A stretch of 8,777 nucleotides of DNA from Promethearchaeota archaeon (GTDB taxonomy: Archaea > Asgardarchaeota > Lokiarchaeia > Sigynarchaeales > SOKP01). The translations under genes and the position numbers were made by a program. The DNA lies in the NCBI GenBank assembly GCA_019057975.1, contig JAHLWJ010000175.1:1-8777 (forward strand). The letters run 5' to 3'. Under the pieces are notes generated by a model, which was given only the letters and a program-made list of their open reading frames with translations, was not told the DNA's origin and did not search any database. This document shows positions 1-6,087 of this stretch, one piece after another (positions within the stretch are counted from its first letter, which is position 1; each line of letters begins with the position of its first letter).

Positions 1-82
1 TTCCGCTTGAACAAAAATTCAACCCAAATTTTAATCTGTAAATTTCATTATTAATATTAGTCTAGATTAGTTATTGAATCTT

Positions 83-99
83 AGATTTTAAAAAAATCT
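83..99. terminator. A/T hairpin downstream of the membrane zinc-ribbon gene
   Basis: A perfect 7-bp inverted repeat (AGATTTT/AAAATCT, 3-nt loop) lies about 55 bases beyond the stop codon of the minus-strand gene at 154-762. It could help end that transcript, or a plus-strand transcript entering from the left edge. The stem is almost all A/T, so chance occurrence in this AT-rich DNA is quite possible. Nothing else is recognisable in bases 1-153. Confidence 0.22.
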
Positions 100-153
100 T
101 TTATCCACTATAAATTTGTGCGGTAAAATTAAAATAAAATATAAAAAATAGTA

Positions 154-762
154 TTATTTATTGAAACTACTTCCGCATTCATTACAAAAGTTAGCATTCA
201 ATGGTAAGGGAGCACCACAATTAGGACAATATTTATCTTCAGCTATTCCTGTAGTAGATTCAGATTCTTCTTCAATAGTTTCAGAATCTTTTGTTTTTTT
301 TTCCTTTTTTGTTTTTTTAATAAGCATACGTCCAATAATTGCTGATGCAACACCTATAGATTGTAAACTGGTGCCATATGTAAAAAATCCCTTCAGTCTA
401 GCTAAATAACTCAAAATCTGTGGATCGGAGATAACATCTGTAACATCTACGATTTTTGAAATCAACCATATTATTAATGCGAGTGATCCAAAAGTTAAAC
501 CAACTCCAATTATCCATTTTCCTAACCTAATTTGTTTTAAAATTACTAGAATTGCACCAATGATTATAGCACCGCCACCCCAATCTGCGATGACTTTTAC
601 TACAAACAATGTAGCTTTTAATATTGGTATCAATTTTGGATGTACTTCAGTAGAAATTAAATCGTATAAAAACTCATATATTCCGGTACTACCAACCGCA
701 GAACTTATGATCATCAATATTCCCCCAATGATCAGTAAAGTTAATCCTGTTTTATTCCTCAT
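154..762 (-). CDS. Small multi-pass membrane protein with C-terminal zinc ribbon
   Basis: This is a 202-residue protein of unknown function. Hydrophobic stretches at about residues 8-28, 50-75, 83-103 and 132-147 suggest three or four membrane helices. They are followed by a highly charged Lys/Glu/Ser linker (about 148-177) and a C-terminal zinc ribbon with paired cysteines CPNC (179, 182) and CNEC (193, 196). The layout resembles the common archaeal 'membrane helices plus zinc-ribbon' proteins in which the ribbon sits on the cytoplasmic side. The ATG at 762 is supported by a GAGG ribosome site (773-776) and a TATA-like box about 40 bases upstream, so it is probably transcribed separately from the fwd operon. 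I do not recognise a specific family, and no catalytic motif is visible. Confidence 0.8.
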   Translation of the reverse strand: MRNKTGLTLLIIGGILMIISSAVGSTGIYEFLYDLISTEVHPKLIPILKATLFVVKVIADWGGGAIIIGAILVILKQIRLGKWIIGVGLTFGSLALIIWLISKIVDVTDVISDPQILSYLARLKGFFTYGTSLQSIGVASAIIGRMLIKKTKKEKKTKDSETIEEESESTTGIAEDKYCPNCGAPLPLNANFCNECGSSFNK

Positions 763-800
763 ATTAGTGAATCCTCATTATTGTTTTTAATCTTATAATT

Positions 801-809
801 ATTATATAT
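801..809 (-). promoter_or_regulatory. TATA-like promoter for the membrane zinc-ribbon gene
   Basis: Read on the minus strand, ATATATAAT lies about 40 bases upstream of the ATG at 762. Archaeal transcription normally starts about 25 bases downstream of the TATA box, which would give a short leader containing the GAGG motif at 773-776. The surroundings are AT-rich, so the call is moderate. Confidence 0.4.
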
Positions 810-861
810 CGATGTATCCTTGATGCACTCTATCTTCTTAATAATAAATAAAAGTTATGAA

Positions 862-885
862 ATAAGATTAAAAATTCAAAAAATT
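862..885 (-). terminator. T-rich terminator candidate after fwdC
   Basis: On the minus strand, two T-runs (six and five T) follow the fwdC stop immediately. U-rich tracts without a strong hairpin are typical archaeal terminators. They separate the fwd operon from the membrane-protein gene, which has its own TATA-like box. Confidence 0.3.
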
Positions 886-1737
886 TTAAACGGCAACAAA
901 TAGTCTGCCATTGGAACTATTTGAGATTTCTCCAGTTTTTTTGTCAATTTTAGAATGATTTTTTTCAACTGAATGGTCTCCGCTATATTCAATAAACTTT
1001 CCAGTTATTTTTTCATCGCTCATTAAAACAATTTCTTTAACTTCACCAATTTTCTTATAGGAGGGAAGTATTCTTGACACTTTACCTTTAACTACAATTG
1101 TACCTCTGACTTGGTCGGCGCCTGCACATCGATTGCAGTCACCTTCAACAATAATGGTCCCTCCATGACTGTGAATTCCTAAAAGGGATCCAGCACTTCC
1201 ACAAATCAATGTTGGGAATCTTTTTCCGGGTTTTGAGCCGTTTACCCAAGTTAAAGCTTCGTCACCTATTTTACCATGGACTTTTATTGTTCCATTTTGC
1301 ATTCCTTTCCAAAAGCCTCTATAAGCAGCACCAACATAATGACCGGCATCTCCAGTAATCTCTAATTCACCACCATTTAACATTGCGCCAGCCCAATCAT
1401 CAGCATCCCCATTAACTAATATTTTACCACCCGTCATTAGATTGCCAACATGCATACCTACATTTCCATTTACAACAATTTCGCCCGCACTCATCTTTTC
1501 ACCGATACGTTTGACATTAGAAAGATTGCCCTCTATAACAATTTTTAAATCAGCTATTTCTCCCGATTTTCCGGATATATCAAAAAAATTTCCTAAAGAT
1601 TTTTCTTCATTACCATGGAAAACTGTTAACTTCTTGATATCTGCTAATGTTTTCCCCGCGAATTGATCTGGACTAATAAAATCTGCTTCCAATGGAAATT
1701 CAGGCTCTTTTTTTAGCTTTAATTTAATTTCTGTCAT
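886..1737 (-). CDS. fwdC: Formylmethanofuran dehydrogenase subunit C
   Basis: FwdC is the beta-helical structural subunit of formylmethanofuran dehydrogenase, which reduces CO2 to formylmethanofuran or runs in reverse. The 283-residue protein has the usual family length and a long run of glycine-rich GXGXG-type repeats (about residues 70-220), each turn ending in a G-N/D/K pattern. Examples are VNGNVGMHVGNLM, the stretch around DDWAGAMLNGG and HYVGAAYRGFWKGMQNG, and SLLGIHSHGG. The same beta-helix fold occurs in the C-terminal domain of glutamate synthase. It is the last gene of the operon. The fwdB stop (1741-1743) lies 3 bases before the ATG, and GGGGGAG (1744-1750), spaced 6 bases, is a good ribosome site. 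No truncation is seen. The tail after residue 240 is lysine- and serine-rich. Confidence 0.95.
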   Translation of the reverse strand: MTEIKLKLKKEPEFPLEADFISPDQFAGKTLADIKKLTVFHGNEEKSLGNFFDISGKSGEIADLKIVIEGNLSNVKRIGEKMSAGEIVVNGNVGMHVGNLMTGGKILVNGDADDWAGAMLNGGELEITGDAGHYVGAAYRGFWKGMQNGTIKVHGKIGDEALTWVNGSKPGKRFPTLICGSAGSLLGIHSHGGTIIVEGDCNRCAGADQVRGTIVVKGKVSRILPSYKKIGEVKEIVLMSDEKITGKFIEYSGDHSVEKNHSKIDKKTGEISNSSNGRLFVAV

Positions 1738-1740
1738 TAT

Positions 1741-3095
1741 TTACTCCCCCTTTTTCTTTTTTACTACTTCAACTAATCTTTCTAGAATTTCTTTATCTGT
1801 TAAACATTCACCAGGAGCATCTTTCACTTTTCTCAATCTTATCGGAACACTATCCATTCGATACGCTGTTCCTTCACATTCAATCCCAGCAATTGCAGGG
1901 GGTAAAACCACATCAGCGTTAACAGAAGTCGGAGTATGATGGGGCTCAATTGATATTAAAGGATGTTTGAACATATTTTTCACTGCTGCTGCTGGAAAAT
2001 TGCTTGCAGGATCGGATGCTACTATTAATGAAGCATCAATTTCATTTCTAATTAGTACATCAACAGAGGAAAATTCTCCCGGATTATATCGGGGATATCC
2101 TTTTGAAAAATCAATAGAATATGCATATCCTGTTTGCCATGTGAATACTTGATTTGCTCCAGCAACATTATAATGTCCTCTCATCGGGGTTAATAAGAAT
2201 TTAGTATGATCATTTAATTCCCTTACCAAACAAATTGCAGCATCAACATTTCTATGATGCGAAAGAGATTGTGTTAAACCCATCCCGAAAAAGATAACAC
2301 CAAAGTTACAGGATTTTAATTTGTTGACCAATTCAATAATATTTTCCATCGGAACTCCAGAAATTTCTTTGTCATCTAATTCGGTACCCCTAAGAATGGC
2401 TCTTATTGCGTTTAATAGTTCGTAATCTTCACTTGGTTTTACTTGAACGAATAAATCTGCTATTTGAGCAGTGTGAGTATTTCTAGGATCAACAACTATT
2501 ATAAATCTATCATTTCTTCCATCTTTTCTAAAATATCCTCTTACAAACTCGCTATATCTACTAAGATGTCTCGGATGAGCATGAACAGGATTACAACCCC
2601 AAAAAACTATAAGATCTGCTCTATTCTTATATTCCCCTAAAGTTGAGGTGGGGGCTCCAACGTCTTGAATTGCTAATAATGATGGACCATGACATACAGA
2701 AGCAGTATTATCTAATATGCCACCTAAAACTTCTGCTAATTCCACACCTTTACCTTGAGCCTCACATTCAGTACTAGAAAATCCATATAGCAAAGGTCTT
2801 TTAGCCTTTACTAAAATATCTGCTGCTCTATTTAATGCATCATCCCAAGATACTTCTTTAAAAGAACCATTCTCTTTAACTAATGGTTTTTCATATCGAT
2901 GATCACTTGGATTTGAGGCAAAAAATTTTTTAGCACCTATTTGACAGCCATTTCTAACTTCAACAACTTTTTGTTCTTTAATATCAACATCTACTTCGAG
3001 GTCGTCGCATAGAGTTACGGTAAAATAGCGATATGCTATCTAATTCCGCAGAATGGACAGACCACATCGGTAGTCGTTTTAATTTTTTCTACCAT
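1741..3095 (-). CDS. fwdB: Formylmethanofuran dehydrogenase catalytic subunit B, interrupted by a 29-nt intron-like insertion
   Basis: FwdB is the molybdopterin-type (W or Mo) catalytic subunit that reduces CO2 to formate inside the complex. Exon 1 is 3095-3044 and exon 2 is 3014-1741; joined, they give 441 residues, the normal family length. The start is clear: AAAGGAGG (3103-3110) lies 7 bases before ATG 3095, 2 bases after the fwdD stop. The joined protein has the N-terminal [4Fe-4S] ligands C13, C16, C20 and C41, and the cofactor-ligand Cys101 (TGT) in GFSSTECEAQ. It also has WGCNPVHAHPRH (from 156) and MRGHYNVAGANQV (from 295), all typical of FwdB. Unspliced, translation stops at a TAG (3038-3036) after 19 residues. 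The exon 2 frame opens only after an upstream TAG (3042-3040) and has no ATG, GTG or TTG before the TTG at 2793, which would lose the iron-sulfur domain. If the insertion were not removed, this would be a pseudogene. Confidence 0.9.
3015..3043 (-). other. Candidate bulge-helix-bulge mini-intron within fwdB
   Basis: This 29-nt stretch separates CPFCG from LCDD in FwdB and shifts the frame. The minus-strand RNA folds as follows. A 4-bp central helix pairs GCGG (3049-3046) with CCGU (3020-3017). Bulge AAU (3045-3043) and bulge AAC (3016-3014) lie on opposite strands at opposite ends of that helix. An intron stem, 3042-3035 with 3029-3021 (one bulged U), is closed by loop AUAUC. Cutting after the second base of each bulge removes exactly 3043-3015 and leaves GGA ACT CTA TGC, the expected codons. 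This is the geometry recognised by archaeal splicing endonuclease. The outer exon-exon helix is weak (only CAU/AUG beyond a UCU/UCU mismatch), so it is a relaxed motif. The alternatives are translational bypassing over the hairpin or a disabling insertion. Confidence 0.72.
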
Positions 3096-3097
3096 AT

Positions 3098-3493
3098 TCA
3101 AGCCTCCTTTAATGTATTTATTAATTCTACTGAGCCTAATACTTTACCATTTGGAATTGCTTCAACAGTTGCTTTCATACCTTTATAAGTCGGCGTTCCA
3201 CAAGATTGTGAGTCAGGGTTTACAACTTGATTTGCCCATGGTCCCATAGGTATGAAAATAATCCCTGGATGAGGACCTTCTTCTGATATTGTAGAATAAA
3301 CTAAAACCTCACCAAAATTAGTAGCAACTTTTACCGGGGTTCCTACAAGACAATCTAATTTCTTAAAATCTTCTTTATCAAATGCACAGATTGCAGCAGC
3401 ACGTACACTTTCTCTAGATACTTTCCCGCCTTCAAGTGCAACACCTTGATCTATTGTTCGACATGTAATTAATATTAAATTATTCATACTCAT
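3098..3493 (-). CDS. fwdD: Formylmethanofuran dehydrogenase subunit D
   Basis: FwdD is the small subunit that completes the molybdopterin-dinucleotide-binding site of the FwdB catalytic core. It corresponds to the C-terminal MopB-binding barrel of larger formate dehydrogenases. The 131-residue product matches the family in length. It carries ITCRTIDQGVALEGGK near the start, then a central segment that includes KVATNFGEVLVYS, then PHPGIIFIPMGPWANQVVNP and a SCGTPTYKGMKATVE-type end. I place the start at ATG 3493 because AAGGAGGA (3502-3509) sits 9 bases upstream and the fwdF stop (3498-3500) ends just before. A GTG at 3520 is in frame but would put the ribosome site inside the gene, and ATG 3487 is also possible. 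Its 3' end contains the ribosome site of fwdB, so the two are probably translated in a coupled way. Confidence 0.93.
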   Translation of the reverse strand: MSMNNLILITCRTIDQGVALEGGKVSRESVRAAAICAFDKEDFKKLDCLVGTPVKVATNFGEVLVYSTISEEGPHPGIIFIPMGPWANQVVNPDSQSCGTPTYKGMKATVEAIPNGKVLGSVELINTLKEA

Positions 3494-3497
3494 GTTT

Positions 3498-4145
3498 CTA
3501 TTCCTCCTTCTCTGCTTCACTCCATCGTAAAGTTTTTAATCGTTCCAAAAGCGGTTCCCAAAACATTTTACTAAATTCTCCTGATGTTTTAACATCAGTA
3601 ATCTCTAATTTAACCGCTCCTGTAGGACAACCATTGTCACAAGAACCGCAAGAAATGCATTTTTCTTCATCTACAGCCACATTTGGGACGGTCTCCCATC
3701 CTTTATCTGATTTTTCCGGAACAGATATTGCCCCTGACGGACATACCTCATAGCAAGTTTGACATCCACCAGGACATTCTTCATCAACGATGCTTATTTT
3801 CCCATCTGTATATTGTTTAACAACTCTTTCAATACCATTATAACTAATAATCTTTTTTGCTTCAAATTCCAGTTTAGGAACAACATGTTCTTTTACTATT
3901 TGGATATCGTCTAGCTCAATGACTTCGCCATCTTTTTTTAGTGTCAGGGCACTAAAAGGACACATATATACACAAGTTCCGCAGAAAACACAAGCTTCAG
4001 GGTCATATACCTCAGGGATTATGTCTTCTAAAGTTGGAAATCTACGGGATGTGCCAACAGGACCGCGTGAAATTGCGTCTTTGGGACATACACGGGCACA
4101 TGTTCCGCAACCAACACATTTGGTTTTATCTAATATTAATTCCAA
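3498..4145 (-). CDS. fwdF: FwdF-like polyferredoxin with four [4Fe-4S] motifs
   Basis: This 215-residue electron-transfer protein probably feeds electrons to or from the formylmethanofuran dehydrogenase core. Sixteen cysteines form four cluster motifs: C10/13/16/20, C52/55/58/62, C124/128/131/135 and C163/166/169/173, each ending in Cys-Pro. The third motif has three residues (PGG) instead of two between its first two cysteines. Methanogen FwdF carries about eight clusters, so this is a half-size version. A linker of about 60 residues separates the two ferredoxin pairs, and a tail after residue 180 ends in charged residues. The start is uncertain. TTG 4145 gives a ferredoxin-like beginning (MELILDKTKCVGCG), but no good ribosome site precedes it, and the frame is open upstream to 4220 with no ATG, GTG or TTG. 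Its stop lies 4 bases before fwdD. The name rests on operon position as well as motifs. Confidence 0.85.
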   Translation of the reverse strand: MELILDKTKCVGCGTCARVCPKDAISRGPVGTSRRFPTLEDIIPEVYDPEACVFCGTCVYMCPFSALTLKKDGEVIELDDIQIVKEHVVPKLEFEAKKIISYNGIERVVKQYTDGKISIVDEECPGGCQTCYEVCPSGAISVPEKSDKGWETVPNVAVDEEKCISCGSCDNGCPTGAVKLEITDVKTSGEFSKMFWEPLLERLKTLRWSEAEKEE

Positions 4146-4230
4146 ACTTTCAGTAAGGAATTGAACTTTTACATGCTCTATCTCTTTACTAATTGATCTT
4201 GAAATTTTTGGAAATGAAATTTAAAACACC
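4146..4230 (-). other. Gap between fwdG-like and fwdF-like genes
   Basis: This 85-base gap is long for an otherwise compact operon. It includes an ATG at 4234 that overlaps the upstream stop (ATGA) but meets a TAG after 18 codons, and a TTTTAAATT stretch (about 4217-4225) that could be a weak TATA box. No stable hairpin is obvious. It may be an untranslated leader or an internal promoter, or the polyferredoxin may begin further upstream than called. Confidence 0.3.
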
Positions 4231-4488
4231 TCATTTAACTTCAATTATTTCTAACTGTATAACAGACTGGGGACAATTTTGAATGCAAACTCCACAGCCG
4301 TCGCAATTTACTTTTCGGTTTTCATCATAAACATCAAAGGCTATGCCATTTTTGACTAATATTACCGCATTTTCTTCACTTAAAAAACTTTTAGTTTTTA
4401 ATTGGTCAAAATTGATTGGGCATGAGACTACACATATATTACAACCAGTACAAATGTTTCGATTAATCTTAAGCCTATAAACTTGCAT
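4231..4488 (-). CDS. fwdG: FwdG-like 2x[4Fe-4S] ferredoxin
   Basis: This 85-residue ferredoxin is the first gene of the operon and probably carries electrons for formylmethanofuran dehydrogenase. It has two complete [4Fe-4S] motifs, C13/16/19/23 and C62/65/68/72. A middle segment of about 38 residues between them contains the hydrophobic strand AVILVKNGIAFDVYD, as in FwdG, rather than the short spacing of clostridial ferredoxins. The motif order (CTGCNICVVSCP, then CDGCGVCIQNCP) and the length of about 80 residues fit FwdG. The ATG at 4488 is preceded by AAGGGG (4494-4499), a good ribosome site. A stand-alone ferredoxin cannot be excluded, but its place at the head of the fwd genes favours a subunit role. 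Confidence 0.83.
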   Translation of the reverse strand: MQVYRLKINRNICTGCNICVVSCPINFDQLKTKSFLSEENAVILVKNGIAFDVYDENRKVNCDGCGVCIQNCPQSVIQLEIIEVK

Positions 4489-4783
4489 AATTTCCCCTTA
4501 TTTTTAATTAGAGATAATAAAAATATCTTACAAAAGCGTATAATTTTTGTAGCTCAATAATTGATTGAAAATTTCTTTCTTTATCATGAATTATGTATTA
4601 TACTTAATTTGTAGAAAGTATATTTTTATAAAAAATTTGTTGTATGATTTATTAAGTTCAAATAATAAAAAGAGCAGAAATCAGAGATCGAAATTTTACT
4701 ATTCCTTAAACTTATTAATTCCTACACGAATCTTATATTAATTAGCCATTATTTAATTTTGACTTTTAGCGTAGTCTGATAAC
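4489..4783. promoter_or_regulatory. Divergent intergenic region driving the fwd operon and the vWA gene
   Basis: This 295-base, very AT-rich region separates the leftward fwd operon from the rightward vWA gene and holds no plausible gene. On the minus strand, AAAATTATAC (about 4538-4547) and ATATTTTTAT (4516-4525) are TATA candidates for the fwd operon. The first leaves a leader of about 25 bases with the AAGGGG site. On the plus strand, TTATATTAAT (4733-4742) lies about 45 bases before the ATG at 4784. No clear operator palindrome or riboswitch is seen. Confidence 0.4.
4733..4742 (+). promoter_or_regulatory. TATA-like box for the vWA zinc-finger gene
   Basis: TTATATTAAT is centred about 46 bases before the ATG at 4784. 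A start site about 25 bases downstream would leave a leader of about 20 bases. No strong ribosome site precedes the ATG, as is common for archaeal transcripts with short leaders. The motif is weakly informative in AT-rich DNA. Confidence 0.38.
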
Positions 4784-5926
4784 ATGGAATCTACAAAAAG
4801 TGAAGATTGTCTTATTTTTTATGCTTTAACTCCCGAAATTACTAAATTACGCCAAGTATATAATATAATCGGGGATTTCATGCAGAACAAGCAATCTATT
4901 GATCCTTCTGATCGATTTAATCTGATTTGGTTTCAAGATGATGGGCCAAATTATTTAGATCATTTTACATTCGATCCAGAATACATTTTAAAGACTTTAA
5001 AGTCATTAGGTAAAAATATTACTAAAGCAAATATCGCTGGCGGCATATTTATTGCGATAACTTTTATCATTGAGGTATTCAAAAAGATTTCTGAAAAGTT
5101 CTTTCGGTTATTGATATTGGTTGACGATGGCGCATATGAAATCCCTGATGAATTTCTCCCAGCACTTGAAGAATTAATTAAAAAAGTCAAGGATATGCCT
5201 TTTTTTATCGATATTATCTTGATGGGAAGTCCCTATTCTGATCAAGCTCAGAAATTATTGAAACTAGCAAATTTATCGAATGGAGAATTATTTGGAATTA
5301 AAAATGTAAAAGATCTAAATCCAATCTTAACAGAGTTGTCAGAAAAAAAGCGTGTTTCAGAACCTTCGTTTGTAAAACAAAAATTACGAATGATACTCCC
5401 TGATAACCAACCATTTTACATAAATTTGGCGGATGACCCTAAAAACGTCGATAATATAGCAACATGTTCCATTTGTTTTCATAAAGATGATGAAGGTATA
5501 GTAAAATGTCCTTCTTGTGATACTCCTGCCCATGAAGTTTGTTGGGCACAATGGGCGGATACTTCTAATATTGGAATTCCTCATGTGTTTAGATGCCATA
5601 ATTGTTTCAATATATTAAAGCTTGATAAAAACTATATACAGGATGTTCGAGCAGGAAAGATACCAACTATTGCAGAATTAACTAAAATGAAAAAAAGGAA
5701 TATTATTGAATATCTGCATGAAATTGAATCTAAACGCGAACCTAAAGTTATTCATACTGAAGATCCAATGACAGTTGAAATTCGAGGGATGGTTGAAGCA
5801 AGAAAATCGCAACCTAAAGAAGAAATTAAAAGAAAAAAAGTATCAGTATATATTTGCCCTAATTGTAGCAAAATTATGATGGGTGATAGGAAAAACTGTC
5901 CTTCTTGTGGATTTGTTATGTTTTAG
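4784..5926 (+). CDS. vWA-like domain protein with C4HC3 (PHD/RING-CH-like) finger and C-terminal zinc ribbon
   Basis: This is a 380-residue, apparently cytosolic protein. Residues 1-190 look like a von Willebrand factor A fold: strand DCLIFYAL (8-15), DRFNLIWF (43-50), a helix beginning GGIFIAITF (86-94), strand FRLLILVDDG (107-116), then FFIDIILMG and a terminal ANLSNGELFGI-type segment. The first metal-site motif (DxSxS) is absent, so it probably lacks a classical MIDAS. Residues 228-274 form a C4HC3 zinc finger: C228, C231, C242, C245, H250, C253, C271, C274. The order is that of PHD and RING-CH fingers. A lysine/glutamate-rich stretch (about 300-352) leads to a zinc ribbon (C358, C361, C372, C375). 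vWA plus treble-clef zinc fingers recalls TFIIH p44/Ssl1 and vWA-RING proteins, but homology is not shown. Substrate and partners are unknown, and it is not obviously part of either flanking operon. Confidence 0.85.
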   Translation: MESTKSEDCLIFYALTPEITKLRQVYNIIGDFMQNKQSIDPSDRFNLIWFQDDGPNYLDHFTFDPEYILKTLKSLGKNITKANIAGGIFIAITFIIEVFKKISEKFFRLLILVDDGAYEIPDEFLPALEELIKKVKDMPFFIDIILMGSPYSDQAQKLLKLANLSNGELFGIKNVKDLNPILTELSEKKRVSEPSFVKQKLRMILPDNQPFYINLADDPKNVDNIATCSICFHKDDEGIVKCPSCDTPAHEVCWAQWADTSNIGIPHVFRCHNCFNILKLDKNYIQDVRAGKIPTIAELTKMKKRNIIEYLHEIESKREPKVIHTEDPMTVEIRGMVEARKSQPKEEIKRKKVSVYICPNCSKIMMGDRKNCPSCGFVMF

Positions 5927-6002
5927 AAATATAAACTTAAAGCTAGAACATAATAATACAATTATTCCATTCCTAAATCTTGGAATTGAGATTTTATAAG
6001 CC

Positions 6003-6016
6003 ATATATTTAAATAA
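6003..6016 (+). promoter_or_regulatory. TATA-like promoter of the 2-oxoacid:ferredoxin oxidoreductase operon
   Basis: ATATATTTAAATAA is a good archaeal TATA-box match, about 75 bases before the ATG at 6088. A start site about 25 bases downstream gives a leader of roughly 45-50 bases with the AAGGT ribosome site (6076-6080). It is the clearest promoter candidate in the window. Confidence 0.5.
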
Positions 6017-6087
6017 GTTAGGGCTAAAACTAATAATAAGTTGGTTTAATAGACTTATTTAGACTGGTAATAATTAAGGTAAAAAAA

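Noticed and set aside
1..41. Plus-strand frame entering from the left edge and stopping at 39-41
   Set aside because: Only 12 residues are visible, which is too short to distinguish coding from chance.
1741..2793. A 350-residue FwdB starting at TTG 2793
   Set aside because: It lacks the N-terminal [4Fe-4S] cysteine domain that is clearly encoded upstream in the same frame (from 3014) and in exon 1. No ribosome site precedes this TTG, and the codon falls inside a conserved segment.
3494..3520. GTG start of fwdD at 3520
   Set aside because: The added residues are encoded by the ribosome-site sequence itself (AAGGAGGA) and overlap the fwdF end. ATG 3493 fits spacing and family length.
4177..4234. 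Short frame starting at ATG 4234, overlapping the fwdG-like stop
   Set aside because: It ends at a TAG after 18 codons with no recognisable product. I found no convincing bulge-helix-bulge linking it to the fwdF frame.
5959..5988. Hairpin after the vWA gene (ATTCC/GGAAT with 8-nt loop)
   Set aside because: The stem is only 5 bp with a large loop and no clear T-tract directly after it, so it is too weak to call a terminator.
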